In this document: positions 1-12,084 of the stretch, one piece after another
How positions within the stretch are numbered: position 1 is the stretch's first letter
Layout: every line of letters starts with the position of its first letter
Source: Castor canadensis
Lineage: Eukaryota; Chordata; Mammalia; Rodentia; Castoridae
DNA: 64,000 nt
Reading direction: 5' to 3'
Assembly (NCBI RefSeq): GCF_047511655.1
Contig: NC_133402.1
Location: forward strand, 67,460,951 to 67,524,950
Program-made: the position numbers and the translations under genes
The notes under the pieces: model-generated
What the model was told of the DNA's origin: nothing
The model's database searches: none
What the model saw: only the letters and a program-made list of their open reading frames with translations

Positions 1-120
1 TTTTTTTTTGGCTTAGCTATTGGAAAGATAGTGGAGCCATTACCACAAATAGATAAAAATCTAGAGAAAGAGTAGTCTGGTCTGTGCTAAAAAAATAAAA
101 TATATAGCCAAAAGCTGGAA

Positions 121-124
<4 letters not shown>

Positions 125-166
<42 letters not shown>
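125..166. repeat. (GT)n microsatellite
   Basis: An uninterrupted run of about 21 GT dinucleotides. The reading frame through it on the minus strand encodes only a Thr-His run and is not a gene. Confidence 0.97.
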
Positions 167-167
<1 letters not shown>

Positions 168-1702
168 GTAATTCAGAATCCAACAAAAGATATTGATTTG
201 GAAGACATTCACTCAAAACTAAAGGTGAAAATCCTGTGATCAAGATCTTCCAGAAACAGAAGGTTAAAAAAAAAATTGTGTAAGAGATTGAGGTCATGAT
301 TTGTTACAAGTCCATCAGTACAAGATTGGTAGAGGAGAAAGCAGTAAATGGAAACAACCAACCAGGGAGGTGGGAGGAGAACTCGGTGGTATGGAGACAC
401 AAGACCAAGGGAGAAGAGAAATTTGGGTTTGTCAAAAGGGTCAAGCGCCACAAACAGTTGTCACAGGGTGAGGACCAAGTACAGACTTAAGGTGCACTGT
501 TCACCTTCAGAGGAGCAAACCCTGTGAAGTTTCAGGTCCCGAAGTTCACAGAAGAGCGAGCAAGCATTCAACCCACAACTGTGGCTGTGAAAACACCATG
601 AGATGTAAGAGAGATCTTGAACAGAGTCACATGAAAGGCTTGTTTGGGGAAAGAGAAATCTGCCATGTTTATAGATAAAGTAAATGGGACCTTCCAAGAG
701 ATAAAAGTTAAACACAAAAAAGGCCAGAATTCCTGGAACAAAGTCTTTAAGGATGGGGTGATTATCACAGTGAAGACATAGATGGAGAATTATTTTTAAA
801 AGGAGGTGCATTTTATTCAGACAGCAGACAAACATTTTGTGAATGCACAACCTTTCGTAAACAGTGCTGAACCATTGTTACTATGTAAAGGAGATTAACT
901 GAATTGTAACCTACAAAACTTATAATCAGAGCACCCTCCAGTTGATCCACCCTACTCTCACATGTATCAGCAAATCATTGTTTTAAAAGTGGCAGTGGCA
1001 AAAGATGCCTTCCTGATAAGAGAATAGTAATTTCCTTGTCTTTTGGTACCAATTTCATTGGCAATATTACTAATTTTGCTTACATTTGAGTTAAGGAATT
1101 GCAAGTGAACAACTCAGATTAGCCTTTTCTTCCACAATTCCAATTGTAAACTAAATCCTAAGGGTTTTATGGCAGCTCTGAAGGAAAAAAAAAACTTTTA
1201 ACAGTGACTGATAGAATTCTATGACTGCCTACATTGTAAATTGCCTCTGATTACAAAACCAGCCACCACATCCTGCTCTTCCCTGAGGCTTTCTTTTGTA
1301 GTAGTCCATCCATCCTTTGTTGTAACCTGTAATCCTAGAGGATCAATATTTGACCTCGAACTCTTTATCAGTTAATGGTCTGTCACTATAGTTGTGAAGC
1401 AGCCATGTGATTACACTGAGCTATTGCTCTCCGTCAGCGTACTCACTCACGAGACGGCACTTTGTAGAAGAGTAGGAGGCAGGTAGACGACTGCTGTTAG
1501 CTCAGTTACCACACCCTCATGCATTGGAAGGGTAATGCACTGTCTGATATGAATAAAGAAGCAGGTAAAGCCAACTGGAGCCCTATTCAAGAAGGCAGAT
1601 TCCTTTAAGGGGCCTCTGGGGATATAGAGAAAGCAAATAAGATAACACCATATAGTACCCAGAATGTGACTAAGCTCAATAAATATTAAGAAATGACTAG
1701 AT
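167..1702. other. no gene recognised; unassigned DNA
   Basis: AT-rich non-repetitive-looking sequence. The stretch at about 300-860 is less AT-rich and has short open frames on both strands (the longest is 129 codons, minus), but I recognise no domain, splice sites or poly(A) tail. It could be an old decayed repeat or unique intergenic DNA. Confidence 0.5.
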
Positions 1703-1790
1703 GGGCTATGGGCGCAGCTCAGTGGTAGAGCCTGTGCTCAGCATGCACGAGACCCTGGGTTCAGGTCCCAGCACCCAGAATCCAAAAGCA
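1703..1790 (+). repeat. ID-like tRNA-derived SINE
   Basis: The head reads like a tRNA-Ala-derived ID element. A pol III A box (agctcagtggtagag) lies near 1717 and a B box (gggttcaggtccc) near 1758, followed by a short A-rich tail. Rodent ID SINEs share this layout. The copy is diverged and short, and there is no sign that it works as a tRNA gene. Confidence 0.8.
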
Positions 1791-4165
1791 CCAGATGACT
1801 ATCATGAAGAAATATATATCTTTGTATTGCTCAGGAGTTTATCTGAATCTTTGAGGAAGATAGCTTTCACCTACAGAGATGACCCAATTCTACTTTGATG
1901 GAAAATAAAGTTAATTGTCTAGCAAAGACCAAAACTTCCTATGCCTGTGGCTTACAAATTTGCAAGTGCTCAGTCATGAAATAGTATATTCTGTTTTCAT
2001 ATCTCTTTAAAATGTGAGATTTTGTGGTTTTTCTGGAACACAAACTTGGCCATTTCACATGCATCAGATGAGGCTTCCTGTCTTACCTGCGTAAACCTGG
2101 AGTAACAACAGATGCCACCATCCTTTCCCTTCCACAGCTTTTAAACTCTTGCTTGAGTTATAACGTAAAGCTTCTTGTGGCTTTAAGTGCTCCCCTTCTA
2201 CCTCTTCAGATTCTATTTATTACTGCCAGGCATTGTATTCTGAATATTCAAGTTTGGAATCCAATGAGACACTTGAAAAATATAGAAGTTACAGAAATTT
2301 TGACAGGATCATAACAAAATGTAGCCACAACTAATTATTATGTAGCTCTTGGTTTACTTTCTTCTTTATACTTCTACTTATGTTTCCTCACACTTCTTTA
2401 ATATTCACAAAATTATATATTATTTCTATAACAAGAAAAATATTATTTACATTTTGAAAAGATACGATGCATTGTGAACTGTTTGTCCCTGAATCATTTA
2501 TTTTTTTCTGAATAAAACTAGAGTCGTCTAAACTTAATTCCCACTCTTAAGATTTTTTAAAACTTTGCCTCCTTTGTAATTAATTTAGATACAGGTATGT
2601 GTGCGACTATACAAACATGCAATTCTACATTACCCAATTCTTAACAAAATTGGAGGTCAAGAAAACCAAATTTAGCCAACCCTTGAGATTTAAGATAAGC
2701 AATTTTTCTTACCTAAACCCAACTAAGTTCCAAACCATTTATTTTCACCCACACTAATCTCTGTACCACACAACCAGTTAGATTTATTTGATTTTCTTTT
2801 TCTAGAGTGAGAAATACTGTGCTCAGCATTCTGACTTCATGAAAAACCAAAAACAAACAACTGGCATTGAGCCAGAGCTCTTATTCTAATTTAAACTGCT
2901 GCTGATTTTTCTACTACAAAATTCACTTTAATTGAAAAAACACATTTCAATAACAGATTAAATGCATTTGGGAAAGGGTTGAAAATATCAAGTTCTTCTC
3001 TCTCTCTACTATTTCTAAATCCAACGTAACCATAATACCTGTGAGCTGGAAGGTCCCAATTTAGAAAACTCCTTACATAGAAATGTTCCCCACTTGGTCC
3101 AAGTGCACACAATTGGCATTTCTTTCTTGTTCTTGTGCTGTTCAAGTCTTCCTGGAGAAATAGCTTACAGGTTTTTTTCTTATATTATATTTTAAGAGAA
3201 ATATATACATCAGTGTTACTGCACACTGAGATGTAACCTAAGGGAAAACTGTCCTGTAGGATGAATGTTCATCTCCAACAAAGCCTGTGTCTTTTAGGAA
3301 ACAGAATGGCTGGAAGGAATCAAGTTGGCAGAGAAAAAGAGTGTATGATGATAAATCAATTGTACATTATCCCCTGCAATGTAATGACTCTGTCTGCCTT
3401 ATAACTACCTCATAAGCTTATTGTGAAGATAAAACACGAATTTAGGTAAAAAGCATTTTGTAAACTCTAAAGTGCTGTGCAAATACCATTATTCTTCCTG
3501 AATAATTTTCATCAGCACAGTGGAAGAAAAAAAAAATAGTTGCTTGACAATCCAATTTAAATGTTTTCTTAGGTTGAGTAAGGTGATCATAATTAGGAAT
3601 GCATTGATTTGCAAAATTCTTTCTTGATTTTAAAATGAGAATCCCAGCTATGTGTTACAAATGAGATGATTAGGAACCTTACTTGGATCTTCTATCAAGA
3701 ATTTCTTCAGTTTAGAGAAGAAAATCATATAATAGTGTAACTAATGTCTACACTCCTCCGTGTTAGCATTCCTGCTTGTTCCAGTTCAACACTGAACTTA
3801 CTGGCTTTTTTGTTTGCTTCTCTTCTACCATTTGAATTGCGTATTTGATGTTCTGATTGCATTTCTTAAAACCATTATACTGAGCTCATAGTTGACAGTC
3901 TTATTAACAGGATATTTACCAATTCTTTTATTTTAGAAAATATTAGCATTATAATAATTGTGCTTAAATGGGAAGTAAGGCACAGTTTTCCAGGTACAGT
4001 TTTTATGATTGTAAAATTGTCTCTACCTTCCACGGACAGGAGCAGTACTGACACAGAGCTCTCAGACAAATGTTCTTTGATTTGGCTATTATAACCACGT
4101 CTGTCTCTGCTGGGGAGGGGGGAGTGGCGATAAAGCAAGTGATTTAATTCCCTATGTTTTGAAAC
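1791..4165. other. no gene recognised; AT-rich unassigned DNA
   Basis: No long open frame, RNA gene or clear young repeat seen. All open frames are under 90 codons and lack recognisable motifs. Confidence 0.5.
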
Positions 4166-4917
4166 CTTTTAGCTGGGAACAGCTTTTTAATGGCTTTTTT
4201 TGCAGTCAGCAAGAAATGTACATTTATTCAACTGAAAGCAACAATGATGATAAGGAGAAAAGAAATGTTTCCAACTCTTGTTTCACTACATGATTTTGAA
4301 GATGGTTTTGTGAAGTTTCATTTACACTCTCTAACAAAGCAAATCAAGAGATACATACATTATCTGTGTATAGAACACAATGAAAGTATAAAGAGAAACA
4401 AAATGACTACATCAGATATAGAGTGTGCCTGCCAAGACAGAGCCAATTTTATTCTTCATCATGAAGAATCATTGGGCAAATGTTAAGCATTTATTGATCT
4501 TTGCAAAAAAAAGAACTTCCCAGTTCAATTCAATTCAATACAGTAAGTTACCTAATGGTCACAGCCTTTGTAACAAAAGATCTAGCAGAATGCTGCAAAT
4601 GTATTAGTGCGGAACAGGGGCAAACATTGTCAAACTCATCAGCAAGAGGGCTCCCTCTAATCAGATGGCTGAAGGAACTGAAGATGAGTTCACATCTCTA
4701 CTGCCAAAATTGGGGATGATGGAATCCAATGGACTGTTTGTCAAGGCATATCAAAAGATGATATTCATATCAGCTGAAATGGAATTTGGTCGCTTTCTTT
4801 GAGTGTGTGCTTGCTCTGTGAATCATGTGAACTAGAACTACAACACGCTTACAGTGGAGTAAAATTTTAATGGGGTTGGGTTCTGAAGTCAACTAGTAAA
4901 AAAAAGAAAAAAAATTA
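4166..4917 (+). pseudogene. possible frameshifted processed pseudogene, parent unknown
   Basis: A 98-codon open frame (4190-4486) is followed by other open plus-strand frames in shifted registers (4501-4719, then a third frame to about 4800). The segment ends in an A-rich run at 4898-4915 that could be an old poly(A) tail. Alternate-frame stretches are rich in charged residues, as expected of a soluble protein read through small indels. I could not name the parent protein and found no clear target-site duplication. It may instead be chance open sequence or part of an old repeat. Confidence 0.3.
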
Positions 4918-5055
4918 GCGTTGAAAGGCTGTTGTCTGTTGTGTTCCCCTTAAGCCTCCAGGACTGAGATCCTTCTAAAGTAAAAGGTCAAAAGTTGTAT
5001 TTTAGTTATTTCCCCTCCTGAGGCAGTGACAAAGATCCAATTTAAACCAGAGAAA

Positions 5056-5074
5056 CTCTCTCTCTCTCTCTCTC
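5056..5074. repeat. (CT)n short tract
   Basis: A run of CT dinucleotides followed by a C/T-rich stretch to about 5100. Confidence 0.9.
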
Positions 5075-5716
5075 TTTTCCCCTCCCTCCCTCCTCTTTCT
5101 GCAACTGTAAATTTTCTGAGTCCCAGTTTACCTGAATGGCAGAATCAGATTTTAGAGTTGCCAAGCATCTGTAGTTGTGTGAATCAATTCCTTAAAATAA
5201 GTCTCTCCTTCTGTGTGTGTCTGTGTATGAGTGGATGGATACACACTCTGTTGGCTCTTTTTCTCTGGATACTCCTTATTTTCTATTTCAACAAGCTAAG
5301 CTCTTGACCTTGGGTTTCAAAGCTCTCTGTTATTAGAAAACATCTATCCATTCAAAAATCATTTCCTATTTTAATTTTTCATACACTTCTGCACCAAATC
5401 AAAATGTATTCATTTCTTCTTTGCCTCAATGTTTGTGAATAAAATGTCAATGGAATACTGAAAATATTCAAGAAGTTTTTAGTTTATTTGTCCCTACTTC
5501 TATATCAGCTTTCCATACCCACAACGGTACAGATTTGGAAGTGACTTTATAACAAAATAGTAAAAAAGGAATTTACATATATTTTGCAATTTTTATGTAA
5601 TGCTTTAAGTGTCGATGACCCTTCCTCATTTACTTAATATTGTTTCTACTTACCATACTTTCTACTAATTCAAAATCTCACCCATCATTGCATACTTATC
5701 GTTACTGACATATTAT

Positions 5717-6022
5717 TGTCTTAGTCCATTTGGGTTGCTATAACAAAATACTACATACTTCATAAACCATGGGTAGGTAGTCCTGGAGGCTAGGAATTCC
5801 AAGATCAGAGTAGATTCAGTGCCTGGTGAGAGTGCACTTTTTGACTCTCAGACAGCATCTTCTTGCTGTGTCCTCATATGCAGGAGAAGCAAGAGGTCTC
5901 CTTCCTCTTTTATAAGGACACTAATCACCCTCATAGAAGCATTGTCCAAAGGTCACACCTCCTAATATCGTTACCATGGATTCAACATATAAATTTTGGA
6001 GGGAGACATTCAAACCATAGCA
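5717..6022 (-). repeat. MaLR 3' LTR
   Basis: Runs from plus-strand tgtcttagtcc to caaaccatagca, so the LTR reads TG...CA on the minus strand. The text between (tccaagatcagag, tgctgtgtcctcatatg, ttataaggacactaatca) follows the MST/MLT1 LTR order. No perfect 5-bp TSD was seen. Confidence 0.8.
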
Positions 6023-7430
6023 CTCGACCCTTGGTCCCTCAAAATTCAACTACTTCTCACATGCAAAATATATTGATTTCGTCATAATAGTCCCCAAAGT
6101 CAATCTAGTATCAACTAAAAAGTCTGAAGTTTATTGCACATATCATTTAACACTGACATGAGACTCAAGCTATGATTGATTCTGAGGCAAATTCCCTTCA
6201 CCCATGAGTCTGTAAAATCAAATAAATTGTGTACTTTCAAAATAAATGGTAGGGCAGGTACAAGAGGCACATTCTCATGCTAAAAGGGAGAAAGGGAGGA
6301 TGAGAAGAATAGCCGTTCCTGAACTAGTCCAAGTCCAAGCTTCCCAAAGAAGCTGTTGTTTGACTTGATGTTCTGTCCTCTAGACTCACTGGGGCTGTGG
6401 TCCTGCCCTTCAGACACATTGCTGTGGGGGATTCCACCTCCAGACATACTGGGGCTGTGGTCTTTCCTTCTAGACATACTGCCCTGGTGGTCATGCCCTC
6501 GCTGCTTTGGGAAGTCCCACATCTACAGTGCTTCTATGCCTAAGTCATGTATCTATTACTCCCCTGGGTAAGAATCATGTGTGAGTGACTCTACAGGTCT
6601 GGGGTTGCAGGGGCTCTTCCATGGTTCACTAGACATTGCCTAAGGAGGCAGTCAGCGCTTGCTGTGTGCATACTGCAACTTTTGCACTCTGGGCCAGTGA
6701 TGGAGGTGGTAGCCCTGATGATTTCTGCATTGGTTTTAGGATCATAGACCCTGGCTTCTGTTTAGATGGCTGACTAGACTTCTCAGTGGAGAGTTGATTG
6801 GCCATTGGCTTAGTGTTCCATTCCAAACAACTTTTTTCATCTTGACAATATGGAGAGGCTGAAAATGTTCATTTAGTTCTGCTTCCCTTTTGATTAATAT
6901 TTCCACCTTTGAATAATTTCTCTCATCTCAGGTTTTACTGTAGTAAATCAAGAGAAACCAATCTACAGCTTGAACACTTAAAAATTTCTTTAGCCAAATA
7001 CTTAATTTTATTGCTCATAATTCCTATCTTCCACAAAAAAACACAAGTCCCACCCCCCACAAAATACTAGAATGCAAACACAAGCAGCTAAATTCTTTGC
7101 ATTCTTAATGAGGATCATTTTCCCTCCATTGTCTGATACCATGTTCCTCATTTTTGAGATCTCATCAGAAAGACAATTACCACCCATATGTCCAAAGACA
7201 TTCTGCATGTGACCATTTACATATTCTCGAAGAAGGTGAAAGCTCTCCCTACAGCTCTCTTCAGTTCTTTCTTAGCCCTCAAGACAATCGCCGTTCATGG
7301 TTCATCAGCTGAAGTACAAGCTTTTTCCAGCACATCTCAAAATTCTGTTGGCCTCTACCTATTTCCCAGTTCCAAAATCACTTCTGCATTTTAGATATTT
7401 ATAACTCCCTCACTTCTCAGTATCAATTTT
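6023..7430 (-). repeat. MaLR internal region
   Basis: G/C-richer sequence between the two LTRs with no intact gag or pol frame. It holds a short degenerate tandem array at about 6380-6490. The right end (cagcacatctcaaaattctg, ttccaaaatcacttctgcat) matches what I remember of MST/THE1 internal sequence next to the 5' LTR. Confidence 0.6.
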
Positions 7431-7695
7431 CTCAGTCCATTCATGATGCTATAACAAAATAGTATAAACTGGGTGATCTGTAAACAACAGAAAGGTATTT
7501 CTCACAGAATTGGAGTCTAGGAAGTCCATGGTAATGGCAGATTTGGCTTCCCTTGAGGGTCTACTGTCTGGCTTACAAACAGTACTTTAAAGCTGTTTGC
7601 TTATTTGGTAGGAAGGACAAGCAGTCTCTCTTGGTCTCTTTCATTAGGATAATAATCCCATTCATGACGGTTCTTTATAGTAAATAGATAGGCAT
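7431..7695 (-). repeat. MaLR 5' LTR, truncated
   Basis: Starts with ctcagtccattcatgatgct on the plus strand and keeps the tattt-ctcacag and gaagtcca landmarks of a MaLR LTR. The expected U3 start is absent after about 7695. Confidence 0.65.
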
Positions 7696-9170
7696 CAACA
7701 TGCAAGGTAATTTGTAATAGAAGCTTGAAAGACTGTTGAGAACAACTCTCTTCCTGTCTCTACCCTCAGACACAAACAAGTATTATAATTAATGAGAAAT
7801 GCCACAGGACTGGGGAGGATAAAGAGCCAATTATTTACTATGCTTTCCATCCTCAGTGAAATCATTATAACTCAAAGATAGTGTTGAAACACTACTTATT
7901 ATCACAATTTGCCAAGTTGTTGGGAAATTCTTCCTCTTTCAGAGTGTTTATGTCAGGAGATAATCTACCAGGATTACTATGCCTTCTGGTTTGAAGACGT
8001 GAAAAAAAAATCCCAATGTACATGGGATAAAATTTAAATCATGTTTTTATTGAAAGAACATATTTTCCCCAAATTATAATATTGTTATCTTACAAGAAGC
8101 ACATTCTTTAAAAAAGTGTCTTTTCAAGTAGTAACATTGACTGTATGAAACACAGATTGCATAGGTCACCTCTGTCAACACTCAAAATAGCATCAGGAAG
8201 ACAGTGGGAATCAGTATAGATGTATACTATAAAATTCTTCCCTTCCTACATATTCATAGTATTGCTTCATGAAAGAGTCCATTCTTCTCTTCACCTTGGA
8301 CCAGAGATGTTCTAATGACTTGCTTGAGTAAGAGTGTGGTAGAATGACATTTGGAAATCTCTGAGGCTAAGTTACAAGAAGCTTTACATCTTCTACCAGC
8401 AGCTCATGGAAGCTACCCCTGAAATGACTCATCACCAATAGATAACGCTATCTGACTCTCAGACCTGTCAACCTTCAAGGAATCCAAGCAAGTTATGTGA
8501 AGGGGAAACATGGGTAGTGGCCCTGCTCCAGTTGTTCCAGTCATCTTTACCTAAGCATCAGACATATGTGGGAGGAAGCCATCAGACGTAACACAAGGAA
8601 GAATGAAGGAACCAGTGAATGGTGAGAGCAAGGACTCCTCGTGATAGCCACAACCATATCATCTCAGCTGTTCAAGTTTCCACAGCTATGGCCCCCATTA
8701 GCATGACCCAAAGGACAGCCACCCCATTGGACCTATCTGAATTCTTAAGTCACAAAAAAGGGAGAATAATGCAATGTGTGCTGTTTCATAACACTAAACT
8801 TGACATTAGTTTATTACACAGCAATACATAACAAAACATACAAAACATTATTAGATCCATTTGACACTTGGAGTAACTGAGACTCTGGTTAATTCATTTT
8901 TCCAAAGACACAAAACCAGTAAGTTTATGATCTTAACTGTTACATAAACAAGCCATTCTACTAAAAATATCTGTGAAAAGATAATTTTCACAGAAAAATA
9001 TCTGTGAAAAGAAAATTTGAAAAGGCTTCCTGAGAGATTCCATAGTCAGTTGGTGGCAGACCTAAAACAAAACTGTGCTCTCTTTACTCTAAGCTCATTG
9101 GGTTTTCTCCCCTCATCTCCCCCTTTTTTTCCTACTGTATAATGTTTGATTCTTGTGACAGCTAACCATA
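7696..9170. other. no gene recognised
   Basis: AT-rich unassigned sequence. The only structure noted is an imperfect direct repeat around an inverted core at 8960-9018 (aatatctgtgaaaaga twice, with ttttcacag between). Open frames are 70 codons or less. Confidence 0.5.
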
Positions 9171-9552
9171 TGTCTTAGTCCATGTTCAGCTGCTGTAAAA
9201 GAATACCACACAATGGGATTTATAAAGAAAATAACTCTGTTCTTTCATGGTTCTTGGGGTAGGGAGTCCAAAATCAAGGTGCTGACATCTGGTGTGGACC
9301 TTCTTAGTGTGTTCTCACATGGTGTAAGGTAGAAAAGCAAGAGAGAGATGAACTCTGTGCACTTACATAGCAGAAAAGGAAAAGAGAGAGAATCTACTCT
9401 TACCACCCCTTTTTATGGCAGTATTAGCCCATTTATAAGGACAGAGTCCTCACAACCCAAACACTACTCAAAAGACTTCATCTCCAAAACTGTTGTTTTG
9501 GGAATTGAGTTTCCAAATCAAAAATTTTTGAGAACACATTCAGAGTACAGCA
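9171..9552 (-). repeat. complete MaLR LTR
   Basis: On the minus strand it reads TGCTGTACTC... to ...GGACTAAGACA, about 382 bp, with TG/CA ends and the MaLR order of landmarks (ttataaggacag, gtgtgttctcacatgg, aaaatcaaggtgctgaca, on the plus strand). No internal region adjoins it, so it is a solo LTR. The 132-codon plus frame overlapping its left part and flank is not a gene. Confidence 0.75.
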
Positions 9553-10277
9553 TTACATTTATGCAACCACCTTTCCATGAAACCCATGAAAAATTTCCCC
9601 AATCTCACACACCTTTGATCCCACAAAATTCACCCAATTTAAGCACAGAAAAGCAAATTATTTCCTTAAGTGAACTAATCTTAAAGCCAGTGTTCAGAGG
9701 AGTAATAAGAGATCAACATTTTAAAAAGGTAATAATTCTGTCTTAACTAAAGACTTGTAATTGAAATGTCTGAAGTGCTACTCAGAAGGGAATTGGGCTA
9801 ATCTGGATGAGATGAATTTATTTAAAAGGAATAAATGGAAAATTCTAGTAAAGTCTTAAGCAATGCAGAAGATCCTGAAAAACAAAATGTACTTTCCTCA
9901 AATGGCAATTGAAATGGAGCAGTGTACTCTTATTAATGAGCAAGGGCCACAGAGAAGTTCCTCCTAAGGTAAATCCATATATTTATTGAATTTAATTTAC
10001 AAACTATTCCTATTACACAGAATTAAATTTGCAGGCAAGGGCATAAAAAAATCTATGGCTTTGAGAGAAATTTTAAAGACTCAAACAGGACTTGCCACAT
10101 ATTGGGCAATTATTAAGAATTTTTGTGGAATGAATAGAAGAATGGTTATCAATCTCAAATAGTATAGATACGAATAATTTTAATTGTTCCCTGCCAAAAC
10201 GGTGGTAAAAAGAAAGATTTTTCACATTAATGGAAAAAAATCCATTACCTACCTTGAGTATGATCCCAGGACTAGGA
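9553..10277. other. no gene recognised
   Basis: AT-rich sequence with no identified repeat or open frame of interest. Confidence 0.5.
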
Positions 10278-10363
10278 TTTTTTTTTGGTGGGACTGGGGT
10301 TTGAACTCAGGTCCTCATGCTTGCAAAGCATGTGCTCTACCACTTGAGCCACACCTCCAGCCC
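10278..10363 (-). repeat. tRNA-derived SINE
   Basis: On the minus strand the head reads ggctggaggtgtggctcaag, then tggtagagca (A box) and gagttcaaacccc (B box), then an A tail that appears on the plus strand as a T run at 10278. It is the same tRNA-like module found in several composite SINEs of this window. Confidence 0.85.
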
Positions 10364-10866
10364 CCATTACCAGTGTTTGGGGTGCTCCAGATATCCCACA
10401 GTTCTTGGGCTTGGTGTCTAAGATCAAGCTGTTGTCCCATGTGTGGGAGAAGAACCATGCAGCAGAAAAAAAAAAAAAGACACAAAGAGTAGAAAAATAA
10501 TAGAAGTAATTTACTAGCAAAGCATAAGTTCACCTTGAGGTATGAGCCAGGCAGTTGAATAAGAGTCAACTGCACCCAAGTTTGGGGGGCTTGGAGTTTA
10601 TCCCAAAGGGTGGGATTACTGGATTCCTAAAATCAGGCTCTTCATTTGCAGCTGACCCGGTGTGGGATCTCATACACCTGCATATTTAATAGTCTTTGTT
10701 CTTCCTGCTTTAGCCCATGTACAACTTTGCTGAGGGGTGTGTGCTCCATAATATGAATATAGGGCCGTTATCCTATTTTCTAGTCCAGATGTGGGTCTTA
10801 ACGTTAATCATTAGTCCAGATGTCGCTGGTAGGTGTTTTATGATTCTGCCTCCGCTAAGGGAAGAA
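10364..10866. other. unassigned sequence, possibly LTR-like
   Basis: Moderately GC-rich block with an A run at about 10469-10481. On the minus strand it has LTR-like texture, but I cannot assign a family. It was contiguous with 17386 onward before the L1 at 10883-17369 inserted. Confidence 0.3.
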
Positions 10867-10882
10867 GCCTAGATCATTTCCT
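10867..10882. repeat. target-site duplication, left copy, of L1-A
   Basis: GCCTAGATCATTTCCT, identical to 17370-17385. A 16-bp perfect match is typical of LINE target-primed reverse transcription. Confidence 0.92.
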
Positions 10883-11384
10883 TTTTAAATTGCTTTTATA
10901 TTTATTTATATGTGTATACATGGTTTGGGACACCTCTCCCTCCTCTCTGCCACCCCTCTTCCCTCCCCCCCAAACCCCCCAACACCCCTCACTTCCAGGT
11001 AGAACCTGGTCTACACTCTTGTTCTCCAATTTTGTTGAAGACAAAACATAACAGACAATAATAAAGACATAGCGTTTTTGCTAGTTTGCGATAAAGAACC
11101 TCAGAGAGGTTCCTAGCACTGTTTTCATGCACTTGTGTATTGCAACCCACTTTAATTCATTTCTACTAGACCTCTTCACAACTTCCTGGTCCCCTTCCCA
11201 TAGTGGCCTCTGCCAGTTTAAGATTACTTTATTCGTTCCTGTACAGTGAGAACATCAACCACATTCAAGTTATAGATTTCCTTCCCTTTCCCTATTCCTG
11301 CCGTGAGCGTTCTTCCCTTAGTGGGTGACCCATATCCAAAAATATTACTGCATTTGTTTTAGTTCTATATCTGCATATGAGGGA
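10883..11384 (-). repeat. L1-A 3' UTR
   Basis: Begins beside the TSD with ttttaaattgc and carries the C-rich run that on the L1 sense strand is a G-rich polypurine tract, a common L1 3' UTR feature. It is related to the fragment at 60265-60796 (shared gcgtttttgctagtt and ttttgttgaa blocks). Confidence 0.75.
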
Positions 11385-12078
11385 GAACATGTTTTTTGGC
11401 CTTCTGAGCCTGGCTAACTTCACTTAAGATGATGTTCTGCAGTTCCATCCATTTACTTGCAAATGACAAAATTTCATTTTTTGTGGCTGAATAAAATTCC
11501 ATTGTCTATAAATACCACGTTTTCTTAATCCATTTGTCAGTAGTGAGGCATCTTGGCTGTTTCCATAACTTGGCTATTGTGAATAGTGCTGCAATGAACA
11601 TGGGTGTGCAGGTGCCTTTGGAGTAACCTGAGTCGCTTTGCTTTGGGTATATCCCTAGGAGTGGGATTGCTGGATCATATGGCAGATCTATGTTTAGATT
11701 TTTAAGAAACCTTCATGTTGTTTCCCAGAGTGGTTTCACTAGCTTACCTTCCCACCACCAGTGTATGATGGTTCCTTTCTTCCTACATCCTCGCCAACAT
11801 TTGTTATTGGTGGTGTTTTTGATGATGGCTATTCTAACAGGAGTGAGGTGGAACCTTAGTGTGGTTTTGATTTGCATTTCCTTTATGGCCAAGGATGGTG
11901 AGCATTTTTTCATGTGTTTTTTGGCCACTAGGACTTCTTCATTTGAAAAAGTTCTGTTTAGCTCAGTTGCCCATTTCTTTATTGGTTCATTGATTTTGGG
12001 GGAGTTTAGTTTTTTGAGCTTTTTGTATATTCTGGTTTCAGTCCTTTCTCTGATGTATAGCCAGCAAATATTTTCTTC

Positions 12079-12084
12079 CACTCT
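12079..12084. repeat. 6-bp target-site duplication of the nested LTR, left copy
   Basis: CACTCT, repeated at 12638-12643. The flanking L1 ORF2 sequence resumes directly after the second copy. Confidence 0.8.

Larger units (their letters stand above)
5717..7695 (-). mobile_element. MaLR (ERVL-MaLR) element: 3' LTR, internal region, partial 5' LTR
   Basis: Two LTR-like segments in the same minus orientation flank about 1.4 kb of internal sequence. On the plus strand each begins with the inverted MaLR LTR end (the 'cttagtccattt...gctataacaaaata' type). The internal region just before the right LTR resembles the start of MST/THE1-type internal sequence. MaLRs are non-autonomous ERVL relatives with no functional pol, and none is seen here. 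The right LTR stops near 7695 without a recognisable end, so the copy is truncated there. Subfamily is uncertain. Confidence 0.75.

Noticed and set aside
461..850. 129-codon minus frame
   Set aside because: Cys/Leu/His-rich with no recognisable motif. It begins and ends at random relative to any transcription or splice signal.
9348..9746. 132-codon plus frame
   Set aside because: Starts inside a MaLR LTR on its antisense strand and runs into unassigned DNA; no domain or splice context.
10278..10363. apparent tRNA gene with A and B boxes
   Set aside because: It carries an A-tail, lacks a proper acceptor stem and is repeated through the window with retroposon features, so it is a SINE.
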